DNA of 64,000 nucleotides from Lysobacterales bacterium (lineage in GTDB: Bacteria > Pseudomonadota > Gammaproteobacteria > Xanthomonadales > Marinicellaceae): the NCBI GenBank assembly GCA_027067055.1, contig JAMOMK010000114.1, positions 1 through 64,000 of the forward strand, in the 5' to 3' direction. Both the position numbers and the translations under genes were made by a program. This document shows, in pieces, positions 32,658 to 42,229 of the stretch; positions within the stretch are counted from its first letter, which is position 1; every line of letters starts with the position of its first letter. The notes under the pieces were generated by a model, which was not told the DNA's origin, did no database searches, and saw nothing but the letters and a program-made list of their open reading frames with translations.

Positions 32658-33122
32658 ATGTTGACCTATAATCCTAAAAAATACACAGGTTTTACTTTAA
32701 TAGAGGTACTTGTGGTTATGGTAATGATTGCTGTCTTGGCAGGACTCGTTGCGACAGGTATGAGTGATAGTTTGCGTAAGGCGAAAATACGAGCGGTCAG
32801 TAAAAATTTAGTTTCTGCCATGCGTTACACGCGTGGACAAGCGGTGGTTAAACACGAACAAAAGACCATAACTTTTAACGTAGAAGAAAAGACTTACCAG
32901 GCCCCGCGAAAAAAAGTGGTACATATTCCTGACGAAATTGACATTAATGTTTACACCGCTGACTCAGAAGTCGCTGATGAAACCACAGGCTCTATTCGTT
33001 TTTTTTCAGACGGGAGTTCCACAGGTGGCTGGGTAAAATTAACTCACAAAAATAAAATTTGGAAAATAAATGTCAATTGGTTAACGGGTGAAATAGCCAT
33101 GATAGAAGGTTCAAGTATATGA
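32658..33122 (+). CDS. gspH: minor pseudopilin GspH
   Basis: 154 residues with the prepilin motif TGFTLIEVLVVMVMIAVLAG and Glu at +5. The C-terminal GspH domain contains VSAMRYTRGQAVVKHEQ and a late FFSDGSSTGG loop, which is a well-known GspH/FimT segment. It is one of the four minor pseudopilins at the tip complex (H, I, J, K). It starts 16 bp after gspG and ends just before gspI. Confidence 0.9.
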   Translation: MLTYNPKKYTGFTLIEVLVVMVMIAVLAGLVATGMSDSLRKAKIRAVSKNLVSAMRYTRGQAVVKHEQKTITFNVEEKTYQAPRKKVVHIPDEIDINVYTADSEVADETTGSIRFFSDGSSTGGWVKLTHKNKIWKINVNWLTGEIAMIEGSSI

Positions 33123-33123
33123 G

Positions 33124-33552
33124 ATGCGTATGAGAGTTGCTAAAAAACAAAATGGATTTACTCTGCTTGAAGTGCTGATAGCTTTCACCATGTTGGCAGT
33201 GATTTTTGCTACCACAATGGAAATTATTGCGGGTTCGGCCCGCAATACACGAAAAGCCTCTGACAATACGATGGTTGCTTTGTACGCACAGAGTAAATTG
33301 GACGAATTAGGCTTATTAGAAAAGCTTGAAGAAGGCAGCAGTGATGGCGATTTTGATGACAATACCAGTTGGTCACTGGATGTTGTGCCATTTGATGTGC
33401 CTTATGAAGGCGATGTAAATCAAGACTTTTCAGTCGTTGAGTTAATGGAAGTAACCTTGGTAGTTACCACCCAGAGAGGTGGTAGGCAACGCCACACGGA
33501 GTTTAAAACTTTGCGCGCCATAACGCCAGACTTTAGTCAGAGGCGGAAATGA
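33124..33552 (+). CDS. gspI: minor pseudopilin GspI
   Basis: 142 residues with prepilin motif QNGFTLLEVLIAFTMLAVIF. The next segment (TRKASDNTMVALYAQSKLDE) is the GspI hallmark A-x-x-x-A-x-x-x-L. The tip-complex protein starts one base after gspH and overlaps gspJ by four bases, so translation of the pseudopilin block is tightly linked. Confidence 0.9.
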   Translation: MRMRVAKKQNGFTLLEVLIAFTMLAVIFATTMEIIAGSARNTRKASDNTMVALYAQSKLDELGLLEKLEEGSSDGDFDDNTSWSLDVVPFDVPYEGDVNQDFSVVELMEVTLVVTTQRGGRQRHTEFKTLRAITPDFSQRRK

Positions 33553-34262
33553 AAAGATTAGCAGGCAGGCCAATAAGTAAACGTCAAACGGGATTCACTT
33601 TGATAGAAATTATCGTAGTAATGACCATGTTGGCACTTATTATGACCATGGTATACGGTGCAATAAATACCAGTCGAAAAATGGCATCAAAGGGGCTCAA
33701 GCGTATCGATGCAACCAATGAAGTGCGTGTTGTGCAAGAGTTGGTTAGGCGACAGATATCGCGAATATTGCCCATGGCTTTTAAAGAAGAAGAGGGTGTT
33801 TTTGTCATTTTTGAAGGCGATGATGAGCACATCATGTTTGTATCACCCATGCCTGGTTATTTAGGTAAAGGTGGGCCACACGTGCAATTAATTGAGATTG
33901 TTAATGCAAAAGGTGGTAAAATCCTGCAATTTTCGCATTGGCTACTAAATGACTCCTTGGAAGAGGATTCTTTTGATGATTCAGATCAGGAGCCTGTGGT
34001 GTTACTTGAAAACATCGAATATGCCCAGTTTAGTTTTATGAAGCTAGATGAAGAAGGTGAGCCAGGTGATTGGGAAGGACAGTGGGAAGAAGGTGAAAAC
34101 ACACCGTTAATGGTTCAACTCGAAGTGGATATGGGAGACAAATCATTGATGAGCTTCCCTACAATGGAAGTGGCATTGATGCTTGATGCAACAGCAACCA
34201 ATCGACGTGTGAGTGAGCATTTGTTGTTAGGCGATAGAAACAATCGAGATGAAATCAAATGA
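33549..34262 (+). CDS. gspJ: minor pseudopilin GspJ
   Basis: 237 residues. The prepilin motif is QTGFTLIEIIVVMTMLALIM. The globular domain begins TNEVRVVQELVRRQISRILP and contains FVSPMPGYLGKGGPHVQLIE, matching GspJ. Overlaps of four bases exist on both sides (gspI and gspK). The tip complex of I, J and K is thought to start pseudopilus growth. Confidence 0.92.
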   Translation: MKRLAGRPISKRQTGFTLIEIIVVMTMLALIMTMVYGAINTSRKMASKGLKRIDATNEVRVVQELVRRQISRILPMAFKEEEGVFVIFEGDDEHIMFVSPMPGYLGKGGPHVQLIEIVNAKGGKILQFSHWLLNDSLEEDSFDDSDQEPVVLLENIEYAQFSFMKLDEEGEPGDWEGQWEEGENTPLMVQLEVDMGDKSLMSFPTMEVALMLDATATNRRVSEHLLLGDRNNRDEIK

Positions 34263-35137
34263 AGAAGCAAGCGGGAGTGGCAATAATTTTGGTTTTGTGG
34301 GTAACAGTATTACTTACTGTTATTGCTTCAAGTTTTGCCTTATCTGCGAGAGTAGAAGGCATACAAGCTAAGATGGTATTTGATACAACAAAAGCCCGTT
34401 ATTTGGCAGAAGCAGGCTTGCACAGAGCGGTTTACGAGTTAAGGAATCCTGACCCAGATTCGCGTTGGATGGCTGATGGACGCAATTATGAAATGGAATT
34501 TGCAGGCGCTAAAATAGAGATAAAAATAACCGATGAAACAGGTAAAATTGATATAAATTTAGCCAATGAGGAACTTTTAATCGGACTATTTGCCTCATTA
34601 GGCATGAGCGAAGATGAAGCAACAACTTTAGCTCAGCGGGTGATAGATTGGCGCGACAATGATAATATCAAAGGATTTGATGGTGCGGAAGACGACGACT
34701 ATGAATCCGAAGGTTATGCTTACGGTGCAAAAGATGCCTTATTTGATACAGTGCCAGAGTTGCAGCAGGTTATGGGTGTTAGTTATGAAATGTACAGGCA
34801 GCTCGAAAAAGCCATAACCGTATATTCTGGCAGTAGAAATATAAATATTGCCTTTGCATCAGAGCAGGCATTAATGGCATTAGATGGTGTTGAGCGTGAG
34901 GATGCTAAACAGTTTATCCAAGAGCGAGAGCAAACTGAAAAAGGTGATGCCTTACCGCTTTTGCCAAATGGACAAACAGGTGCAGCTCGAGGCGGTGGTG
35001 TTGCCTTTAGTATTGTTGCTAAAGCCACACTTAGCAATGGTCATTGGGCATCACTTGATGCCACAATTCGCTTAGGCGGAACAGTAAACGGACGACCATT
35101 TCGTATAATGCGGTGGCGTGATAATGAACACATATAA
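34259..35137 (+). CDS. gspK: minor pseudopilin GspK
   Basis: 292 residues. The prepilin-like start KKQAGVAIILVLWVTVLLTV lacks Glu at +5, as expected for GspK. A signature AEAGLHRAVYELRNPD follows. The helical domain has ITDETGKIDINLANEELL and RVIDWRDNDNIKGFDGAEDD, the calcium-coordinating acidic stretch. It caps the tip complex. The gene overlaps gspJ by four bases. Confidence 0.94.
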   Translation: MKKQAGVAIILVLWVTVLLTVIASSFALSARVEGIQAKMVFDTTKARYLAEAGLHRAVYELRNPDPDSRWMADGRNYEMEFAGAKIEIKITDETGKIDINLANEELLIGLFASLGMSEDEATTLAQRVIDWRDNDNIKGFDGAEDDDYESEGYAYGAKDALFDTVPELQQVMGVSYEMYRQLEKAITVYSGSRNINIAFASEQALMALDGVEREDAKQFIQEREQTEKGDALPLLPNGQTGAARGGGVAFSIVAKATLSNGHWASLDATIRLGGTVNGRPFRIMRWRDNEHI

Positions 35138-35164
35138 GTACAAACTAAAAAATTAAAATAATTA

Positions 35165-36304
35165 ATGAGTGCAATAGATAAATTACAAAATGATTTGAGC
35201 AACTGGTATGAAACATCATCAGTTGGTCAGTTTATGCGCTGGTGGAAATCAGAGCTCATGTCTTTTGCGCCTGAAAAATACCAACAACAATTGTTTCCAC
35301 AAGCCGTTAATGTCCTGCTGATTCAAAAACAAGATGAGGTTGTGGTTTGGCAAGATACTACGGGTGATTTTGTTATTGAGCAAAATGAAGATGAAGAAGT
35401 CATGTGGTGGCATAAAATTCAACGCATTATAAATAATGCCGAAGGTAGACGTGTTAACGTTGTTTATTTGTTACCAAATAACGAAGCATTGGTCCGTAAA
35501 ATTGCCTTACCACAAGCCGCAAAAGAAAATCTGGATGATGTCATTGGTTTTGAATTGGATAAATACGTGCCATTTAAAGCCGAACAAGTACAGCTGAGCT
35601 ACAAAATAGACCAAGACAACTCAAATGAAGATAAAATTGTACTAGACTTGGCAGTTATTCCAAAACACAAGGTCGCAAATATTGTTGCCTTAACAGAAGA
35701 AAAGTCCATTGTGTTGGATGCACTAGATGTTGATATTGGTCAAGATGAACAGCCCAAAGTACTAGGTGTCAACTTGTTGCCAGTGGAAAACCGCAAAGAG
35801 CGAAATTATTTTAACCTCAAGCTTAATTTAGGGTTGTTGCTTTTGCTTTTTGTATTGACATACTTTGTGATGTATACATCAGTGGCAAACAAACAAGAAA
35901 AAATAGAACAACTAACAAACATCAATACTGACTTGAGCAAGCAAGCCAAAAAAGCCAAGCTCTTAAGAAAAGAACTTAAATCAGTCATTATATCCAGTAA
36001 GTTTTTAAACAACAAAAAACAGGACAACCCAAGTTTAGTAGACATACTGTCAGAAATGACAACGAGATTGCCCGAAGACACTTACATAACGAGATTAAAA
36101 GTAGACAAGGAAAAGCTAGAACTCACAGGGCAATCAAACAATGCCAGTAATCTCGTGCCAGAACTAGATAAATCAAGTAGTTGGTTTCAGCCAGAAATAG
36201 TTGGAGGTGTTACTGAAGATAGGCGCACCAAAAAAGAAAAATTCACCATTAAAGCCCTATTAAAAGAGCCAAAACCAGAGGAAGACGATGACAGCACTAG
36301 CTAA
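35165..36304 (+). CDS. gspL: type II secretion protein GspL
   Basis: 379 residues. The N-terminal cytoplasmic part (to about 215) binds GspE and contains VVYLLPNNEALVRKIALPQA and DVIGFELDKYVPFKAEQV, which is typical of the Xanthomonas/PilM-like type. One membrane helix follows (LGLLLLLFVLTYFVMYTSV, about 223-241), then a coiled coil and a periplasmic ferredoxin-like domain like PilN (LVDILSEMTTRLPEDTYITR). It thus looks like a PilM-PilN fusion. It overlaps gspM by 17 bp. Confidence 0.9.
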   Translation: MSAIDKLQNDLSNWYETSSVGQFMRWWKSELMSFAPEKYQQQLFPQAVNVLLIQKQDEVVVWQDTTGDFVIEQNEDEEVMWWHKIQRIINNAEGRRVNVVYLLPNNEALVRKIALPQAAKENLDDVIGFELDKYVPFKAEQVQLSYKIDQDNSNEDKIVLDLAVIPKHKVANIVALTEEKSIVLDALDVDIGQDEQPKVLGVNLLPVENRKERNYFNLKLNLGLLLLLFVLTYFVMYTSVANKQEKIEQLTNINTDLSKQAKKAKLLRKELKSVIISSKFLNNKKQDNPSLVDILSEMTTRLPEDTYITRLKVDKEKLELTGQSNNASNLVPELDKSSSWFQPEIVGGVTEDRRTKKEKFTIKALLKEPKPEEDDDSTS

Positions 36305-36911
36305 CAAATCAGAACTAAATCGGTGGTATGCATTAGCAATACTCGGTTTTGTCATCGTCTTGATTTATTTTATCTTTTTTCAAGGTTTTGTAGCAGAACA
36401 CAGTCTAATGAATGAAGAGATTGATGCATTAGAGCAGGATAGGCAAGAGTACGCTCAGCTAGTCAAGATTATTCCAGAATTACAAAAACGCATTAACACG
36501 GTAAAAACAAATGTAGGCGACAACACCAGTTTTTTGCTTGCCGATAGTTACAACTTAGGAACAGCAGAGCTCACACGAACACTCAAAAGTATTGTTTCAG
36601 AAAACACGGCCTCTACATCAGAGTGCCAAACAGTAAGCAATACGCCTTATAGAGACAAAAAGCCTGACCAGTTTGAAAAAATCGTGTTAAAAGTGCGTAT
36701 GCGTTGTCAATACGACAAAATGTTGAATGTCTTGTTGGCTTTTCAAGAACATGTTCCATACCTATTTGTAGACAACTTAAACCTAGAGCAGCACTTGGTT
36801 CGTACTCGCAGAAATCAAAATCCAACACATCCAAAGCTGGAAGTGCGATTTGATTTAATTGCCTACATGAATAAACCAGTAAAAGTTAAGAAAAAAAATG
36901 ATAAAAAATAA
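36288..36911 (+). CDS. gspM: type II secretion protein GspM
   Basis: 207 residues. A short cytoplasmic N-terminus is followed by one membrane helix (WYALAILGFVIVLIYFIFFQ), a coiled coil (SLMNEEIDALEQDRQEYAQL) and a periplasmic domain of the GspM_II (XpsM) type. Partner of GspL in the inner-membrane platform. Both neighbours overlap it (17 bp upstream, 14 bp downstream). Confidence 0.87.
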   Translation: MTALANKSELNRWYALAILGFVIVLIYFIFFQGFVAEHSLMNEEIDALEQDRQEYAQLVKIIPELQKRINTVKTNVGDNTSFLLADSYNLGTAELTRTLKSIVSENTASTSECQTVSNTPYRDKKPDQFEKIVLKVRMRCQYDKMLNVLLAFQEHVPYLFVDNLNLEQHLVRTRRNQNPTHPKLEVRFDLIAYMNKPVKVKKKNDKK

Positions 36912-37602
36912 CTTATTCGGGCAAATTTTAATAGGAGTATTGGTGCTATTGTTGTTGATAGCAAGCATCCAAATGCTTGGCATAGGCGGTCAAATAGGGG
37001 CAGTGCAACTAGATGAAGAAGGGCAAGTAAGCATTCCACAAATCCCGCGCAGCATAAATCAACAAGAGCCACAAGAAGAAGCAGACCTGAAAAAACTAGT
37101 GGAAGTTGCAACAATAAAGCCAATTTTTAGTACAACGCGCGAGCCTTTTGTTGGCGAGTCTGAAGAGACTACTGTAGAAGAACCTCCTGAAGAAATTGCA
37201 GAATTAAAAGCTCAAATTACTGGCATAGTCATCACACCTGAAAACTCTTATGCGATGATATTGGATACAACGACCAATGAACGAAATTCTTATAAAGTTG
37301 GTATGCCACTAGATGGAGAATTGGGTGGTTGGACAGTTGCATCAATCCAAAGTCGCAAAGTAACCTTTGTATCAGATGATGAAAAGACAGAAGAGTTAAA
37401 TCTTGAAGTTAGTGGTGGAACAAAGCCGAAAATAGCTGCAAAAGCTGGAAACAAAAAAGCCGGTGCAAAAGCTGGCAAAGTAGCCAATCCAAACAAACCA
37501 TTGAGCCGCAAAGACAAGAAAAAGAATGCGGACGACATCCGTAAAAAAATAGCAGCCCGCCGTGCACAAATGCGCGCAGAAGCTGCAAACAAGAAAAACT
37601 AG
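36898..37602 (+). CDS. gspN: type II secretion protein N (XpsN/GspC-like)
   Basis: 234 residues. One membrane helix (GQILIGVLVLLLLIASIQML) near the N-terminus is followed by a GspC-type homology region: VEVATIKPIFSTTREPF, then AQITGIVITPENSYAMILD and GELGGWTVASIQSRKVTFVS. A basic Lys/Ala-rich tail (about 180-234) ends the protein. In Xanthomonas the equivalent XpsN, encoded between M and D, connects inner-membrane XpsL/M to the secretin. No separate gspC gene occurs here, which fits this. Confidence 0.85.
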   Translation: MIKNNLFGQILIGVLVLLLLIASIQMLGIGGQIGAVQLDEEGQVSIPQIPRSINQQEPQEEADLKKLVEVATIKPIFSTTREPFVGESEETTVEEPPEEIAELKAQITGIVITPENSYAMILDTTTNERNSYKVGMPLDGELGGWTVASIQSRKVTFVSDDEKTEELNLEVSGGTKPKIAAKAGNKKAGAKAGKVANPNKPLSRKDKKKNADDIRKKIAARRAQMRAEAANKKN

Positions 37603-37612
37603 GAGATAATTA

Positions 37613-39733
37613 GTGATTAAACAATTAATCATCATTTGTATTACGGTTGGATTGATGTCATGCGCATCAACCCCGCTGGATTTATCCAAAGAAGTGGATG
37701 GATACGATTACCTCAATGGTATTGAGAGTAAAAAGTATTCGGGCGCTGTTTTTGGAAATGATAAGCCTGAGGCAGAAACCACAAAAAAAGAACAGTATGA
37801 GTTCTATCCAGGTTCGGGCAAATTTATAGACGTAAAAGCAGCCAGCAAATACCAAAAGCCAGTATCAAGCAAAGGCGAAATCACACTAAACTTTGAAGGT
37901 GATTCGTTGCCGGCAGTAGTCAACCTAATATTGGGCGAAGTGCTTAAAGAAAACTATGTCATAGCACCAGGGGTTTCAGGTGAAGTTACCTTTGCAACGG
38001 TTAAGCCAGTCAATAAAGACCAAGTTCTCCCTATTTTAGAAATGTTATTAAGCTGGAACAATGCCGCCTTGGTATATATCGAAGACCGTTACCATGTTAT
38101 GCCACGCGCTGATGCCATCAAAGGTAACCTTATCCCAAGCTATGGACATATGCAAAAACGCAAAGGCTATACGGTTATAGTAGTACCACTAAAGTACATA
38201 GCACCTGCCGAGATGGAAAAAGTATTAACCCCATATGCAAAAGAAGGTGCAATTGTCAAAGCAGACAATGCTCGCAACTTATTATTCTTGTCAGGTACAA
38301 AAAGAGAGCTAAATATGTATCTCGATACCGTCAATATCTTTGATGTAGACTGGTTGGAAGGTATGTCGACAGGCATCTTTAGGTTAAACCGAGTTGAAGC
38401 AAGTACAATAGTAGGTGAGCTAGAAGCGATATTTGGCGAAGGAGCAGACAACCCACTAGCAGGTATGTTTCGCTTTATGCCGCTAGAACGCCTAAATGCC
38501 ATTATGGTTATAACCCCACAAGAAAAATATTTACATAAAGCGCAAGAGTGGATAAAACGCCTCGACCGTTCCGATTCAGAAGCCTCAAGCAACCTCTATG
38601 TATATAATGTCAAAAACATTAAGGCTGACGATTTGGCAGGCTATCTAAGTGATGTCTTCGGTGGCGGTAGTAGTGGCGGTAGTTCGCGAAGCTCCAAAAA
38701 AGACAATGCAGGAAAAGTAGCTCCAGGTTTAGCAGGAAGAGAGATTGGCTCAAAGACAAACAAATCAAAATCAGTAAAGAAAACAAAAAGAAACAATTCA
38801 TCTAATAAAAACAATGATGGACCAAGCTTTACCGCAATCGAAGAAAACAACCAAATATTAATTAGCTCTAACACCCAAGAGTACGATGCTATTATGGCAG
38901 CAGTTGCGCGATTAGACATTGAGCCATTGCAAGTTTTAATCGAAGCCAAGATTATCGAAGTGACCTTAACAGACAATGAGTCATCAGGTGTAGAGTGGTT
39001 GTTTGGCTCAGCTAGAAATGCAACAACAGATACTACAGATAAAATACTCGGAATACGTGATACCGACTCTGCACGATATGGAGCAGGTGGACTAACCTAT
39101 GTATTAACAGGAGTAGATGTTCAAGCAACCATAACAGCAAAGGATGTCAAGAGTCGAATTACATTACTATCAACCCCGTCACTTCTAGTGTTAAACAACA
39201 AAGAAGCATCTATTAATGTCGGAACAAGAATACCAATTCAAAATAACTCACTCAACCAAGGCGGGCTTAACACCTTTAGCTCGGTTAGGTACTTACAAAC
39301 AGGCACCAAACTCACAGTAACACCAAGAATTAACCCAGGTGGGCTGGTATATATAGAAGTAGCTCAAGAAGTCAGTCTTCCAACACCCGTAGATGCAAGT
39401 GGCAACAGAGACATCAACAATCGCGAGCTAACAACAGAAATAGCGGTACAAAGTGGCGACACAATAGTAATGGGTGGCTTGATAAAAGAAGATAGAAGTA
39501 ATAGCAAAAATGGAGTGCCAAAATTAAATAGAATCCCGCTGTTAGGAGGTCTATTTGGCTCAAGAGATCGCACAAGCGAAAGAACAGAGCTAATCTTATT
39601 GTTAACACCAACAGTAATAGAAAACCCAGAACAAGCCAAACAACTAACCAAAGAATACATAAGTCAATTTAAAGGGCTAAAGCCATTAAAACCAAAGCAT
39701 AAAAAACAAAAAGAGCAAAACAACAATGAATAA
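37613..39733 (+). CDS. gspD: type II secretion secretin GspD (lipoprotein)
   Basis: 706 residues from a GTG with AGGAGATAATTA before it. The signal peptide ends in a lipobox (LMSCAS, Cys at 17), so the secretin carries its own lipid anchor, as in XpsD. The N0 domain is EITLNFEGDSLPAVVNLILG; N1-N3 repeats follow, with a Gly/Ser and Lys-rich linker at about 345-400 (GGGSSGGSSRSSKKDNAGK). The secretin pore domain has VLIEAKIIEVTLTDNESSG and ending motifs VPKLNRIPLLGGLFGSRD and TELILLLTPTVIENP. It forms the outer-membrane channel. Confidence 0.95.
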   Translation: MIKQLIIICITVGLMSCASTPLDLSKEVDGYDYLNGIESKKYSGAVFGNDKPEAETTKKEQYEFYPGSGKFIDVKAASKYQKPVSSKGEITLNFEGDSLPAVVNLILGEVLKENYVIAPGVSGEVTFATVKPVNKDQVLPILEMLLSWNNAALVYIEDRYHVMPRADAIKGNLIPSYGHMQKRKGYTVIVVPLKYIAPAEMEKVLTPYAKEGAIVKADNARNLLFLSGTKRELNMYLDTVNIFDVDWLEGMSTGIFRLNRVEASTIVGELEAIFGEGADNPLAGMFRFMPLERLNAIMVITPQEKYLHKAQEWIKRLDRSDSEASSNLYVYNVKNIKADDLAGYLSDVFGGGSSGGSSRSSKKDNAGKVAPGLAGREIGSKTNKSKSVKKTKRNNSSNKNNDGPSFTAIEENNQILISSNTQEYDAIMAAVARLDIEPLQVLIEAKIIEVTLTDNESSGVEWLFGSARNATTDTTDKILGIRDTDSARYGAGGLTYVLTGVDVQATITAKDVKSRITLLSTPSLLVLNNKEASINVGTRIPIQNNSLNQGGLNTFSSVRYLQTGTKLTVTPRINPGGLVYIEVAQEVSLPTPVDASGNRDINNRELTTEIAVQSGDTIVMGGLIKEDRSNSKNGVPKLNRIPLLGGLFGSRDRTSERTELILLLTPTVIENPEQAKQLTKEYISQFKGLKPLKPKHKKQKEQNNNE

Positions 39734-40148
39734 AATAAAAGCAATACTATTAATCATAACAGTATCATTATTAATGACAGCATGTAAAGATAAAGAAAAA
39801 AATAAACTAGACAACCGCGTAATAGATTATTGGAACTACAAAATCAATCAAGACTTCAAGCAGGCCTATGAGTTCCTAAGTCCAGGTTGGCGCAAGACAG
39901 AGTCATTACAAGCATACGTAGCAAGGATGCGTGTAGTGTCAATAAAGTGGCTCGGTGTTAAGATTAAGAGTAAAGAGTGCACAGAGAAGTATCTATGCAC
40001 CGTCCTGACAGATTTGCAATATGAGTACCAGTTTAGGGGGGCAATGTCTAGCACAGTACAAGTGACAACCGAGCTAAAAGAAAAGTGGCTAATGAAAAAC
40101 AATATCTGGTATAAGGTTCCTGGTTCGTTAAATGTATTAAAAAAGTAA
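39726..40148 (+). CDS. small lipoprotein at the end of the T2SS operon
   Basis: 140 residues with a lipoprotein signal peptide (AILLIITVSLLMTAC, Cys at about 20). The mature part is a small alpha/beta domain (VIDYWNYKINQDFKQAYEFL, SPGWRKTES, then strands to the end) that looks like an NTF2/SnoaL-type or DUF-type fold. The gene overlaps gspD by 8 bp, so it belongs to the operon. A pilotin role is conceivable but the secretin already has a lipobox. The family is not recognised. Confidence 0.7.
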   Translation: MNKIKAILLIITVSLLMTACKDKEKNKLDNRVIDYWNYKINQDFKQAYEFLSPGWRKTESLQAYVARMRVVSIKWLGVKIKSKECTEKYLCTVLTDLQYEYQFRGAMSSTVQVTTELKEKWLMKNNIWYKVPGSLNVLKK

Positions 40149-40276
40149 ATATATTCTTGCGGTTTGCTATTTTATCGCGTAACATTGGCATCAGCTATAA
40201 AATATAAAGTCTCTACCTGAGTGGGTGAGCATAATTATAGCTCTGTATTTATTATAAATTTTAGGAGTTCTAAAAA

Positions 40277-41755
40277 ATGAAAAGAAATAATTTAACAACT
40301 GCATTGATCGCAGGTATTGCTGGCGTTGCTGGTATAGCATCTGTATCAACAGCAGTAAACATAAACCCAGACGGTATTGGTCAGATTCTTTTATACCCTT
40401 ACTACTCAGTAAGAGGCGACAACAATACGCTGATATCAGTAGTCAATACAACAAACAATGTTAAGGCAGTAAAAGTACGTTTCCTTGAAGGCAAAAACTC
40501 TCGCGAGTGTTTGGATTTCAATTTGTATCTATCTCCATATGATGTATGGACAGCTGCATTAGTTGCAACAACATCTACTGAGCCAGGTCACGCTGGTGAA
40601 GACTCTGTTAAGCTAATCACAAGTGACAACTCATGCCTATCACCAAACACCATAATGGCTGGTCAGCAGTTTTTACCTTACGGTTATAGTGCTCCAGCTC
40701 CATATGATGAGTTGGGTCTAGATATGAAACGTTGTACAGAAGGTCACTTCGAAATGATTGAAATGGGTAATGTTGTTAACACAGCCACCAATGGTAATGC
40801 AGCATCAGCAGTAACACATGGTGCATCAGGTGTTCCAGCTGATTGTTCTGTAGTTCACAATAACTGGTTAGGTGGAGCATGGTCTGCTCTTGCTACTGAT
40901 GGAATTGTTGACCCTGATGGTTCTGGTGGTTTATTTGGTTCAGCAGCGATAGTTAATGTACCTGCTGGAACAGAAGTATCTTATAATGCTGATGCGATTC
41001 AATCTTACTCAACTGTAGCACAACATAGAAACCCAGGTGATTTATTCCCTAATGTTGCATCAGGTAACAACTTGGTCAGTAATGTTTTCTATGCTGCCAC
41101 TCCAGGCTCTATAGTGACAGATACGTGGAACAGCAGTGAAGTACAGGCAGTAAGTGCAGTATATATGCATGATCATATTTATGGTGAGTTCGAAATTACT
41201 GATGACTTTGGAGCAGATACCGAGTGGGTAGTAACTTTTCCTACCAAAACTTTCTATACGGATCCTTTTTCAACAGCAACAACTTTTGGTGTAGGCGCTC
41301 CTGTAGAACCTTTTACTCGCGGTCTTTCAGATCCGTACAATGGTCGTCCAGCTTGTGAGTCATTTGCTATGCAAAGATGGGATAGAGAAGAGCAACAATT
41401 AGGTGGCGGAGTTTTATTGCCATCTCCAAGACCTCCAGGTGAGCTGGGTCCTGTATTTTGTTGGGAAACTAATGTCTTAGAATTTCATGATGAGAATGAT
41501 GTGTTTGATATAGATGCTTCTTTGATACTATCATCAAGCAACAACATGTTTGTAAGACCAGGATTTAACAACGGTTGGGCAGAGATTGCATTTGCACAAA
41601 GTACAAATGATAATGTTGCAGGAAGAACTTATACGGGTCTTCCAGTAACTGGTTTTGCTGTACAAAAGTTTGTTAACGGAACATTAGGTGGTGGAACTAC
41701 TCTAGCTAACTACGCTGGATTATTTGCTCACAGATATTCTAAAAACATTCAATAA
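40277..41755 (+). CDS. exported protein of unknown function, 492 aa
   Basis: 492 residues with a signal peptide (ALIAGIAGVAGIASVSTA) and AGGAGT before the ATG. The mature start VNINPDGIGQILLYPYYSVR, then TLISVVNTTNNVKAVKVRFL and LDFNLYLSPYDVWTAAL, is a conserved opening for a family I recall only as hypothetical proteins in marine Gammaproteobacteria. Later parts are Gly, Asn and aromatic rich with several Cys pairs. A strong terminator follows. Its place 128 bp after the T2SS operon and its export signal make it a candidate secretion substrate; that is inference. Confidence 0.8.
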   Translation: MKRNNLTTALIAGIAGVAGIASVSTAVNINPDGIGQILLYPYYSVRGDNNTLISVVNTTNNVKAVKVRFLEGKNSRECLDFNLYLSPYDVWTAALVATTSTEPGHAGEDSVKLITSDNSCLSPNTIMAGQQFLPYGYSAPAPYDELGLDMKRCTEGHFEMIEMGNVVNTATNGNAASAVTHGASGVPADCSVVHNNWLGGAWSALATDGIVDPDGSGGLFGSAAIVNVPAGTEVSYNADAIQSYSTVAQHRNPGDLFPNVASGNNLVSNVFYAATPGSIVTDTWNSSEVQAVSAVYMHDHIYGEFEITDDFGADTEWVVTFPTKTFYTDPFSTATTFGVGAPVEPFTRGLSDPYNGRPACESFAMQRWDREEQQLGGGVLLPSPRPPGELGPVFCWETNVLEFHDENDVFDIDASLILSSSNNMFVRPGFNNGWAEIAFAQSTNDNVAGRTYTGLPVTGFAVQKFVNGTLGGGTTLANYAGLFAHRYSKNIQ

Positions 41756-41777
41756 GTACGTAAGTTTTAAACGAGTA

Positions 41778-41808
41778 AAAAAAATGGGCGTTAATCGCCC
41801 ATTTTTTT
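41778..41808 (+). terminator. rho-independent terminator
   Basis: ATGGGCG-TTAAT-CGCCCAT flanked by A and T runs (seven T on the 3' side). It can work in both directions. It closes the 40,277-41,755 gene. Confidence 0.9.
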
Positions 41809-42229
41809 ATGCCCAACAAAAAACCAAACCCGTAGGTTGGCGTTGAGGTACGAAACCCAACACCAAAGCCCAAACCACCCCCATAAACAAACCAAACCAA
41901 AAATCCAAACCAACCGATAAACCAACCAACCCCAAACCCCGCAAATGTTGGGCTTCGCTCCGCTCCGCACCAACCTACATTGGTATTCCAAACGAAACCC
42001 AAATCAAAACCTAAAAATAACTTAAACATGGATTGTCGCCTACGCGGCAATGACGAGTTGCTTGGGGCTACTCTGTCGTTCGGTATCATGGCAGAATTGA
42101 TATTGAAGTATGGCGATACATGCAAAGCAATAATATATAGCCACAGTATGTGCAAATTGTGTATACTGCTAATGCGTGCGTACACGCAAATAATTTAACT
42201 TTTGATTTAGAAAAAACGGTATTAGACTA
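41809..42229. repeat. intergenic dispersed-repeat region with a G-depleted tract
   Basis: About 420 bp without a convincing gene. 41,830-41,940 is nearly free of G on the + strand (many AACC, CCAAA), so the minus strand is G-rich. A 55-bp block at 41,924-41,978 recurs at 43,364-43,418. A fragment near 42,028-42,056 (GATTGTCGCCTACGCGGC) resembles the dispersed repeat family found inside the reverse transcriptase. A long frame on the minus strand is low-complexity and not taken as a gene. Confidence 0.6.
41924..41978 (+). repeat. 55-bp direct repeat, copy 1
   Basis: Starts AACCAACCCCAAACCCCGC and ends GCACCAACCTAC. Matches 43,364-43,418 with two mismatches in 55 bases. The inner TTGGGCTTCGCTCCGCTC is a type of dispersed unit often seen next to accessory genes. 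The pair brackets the RhuM gene and an hsdS remnant. Confidence 0.85.

Noticed and set aside
41739-42185. A 148-codon minus-strand frame
   Set aside because: It is made of low-complexity G, F, W and V read from a dispersed repeat, overlaps a strong terminator, and has no domain.
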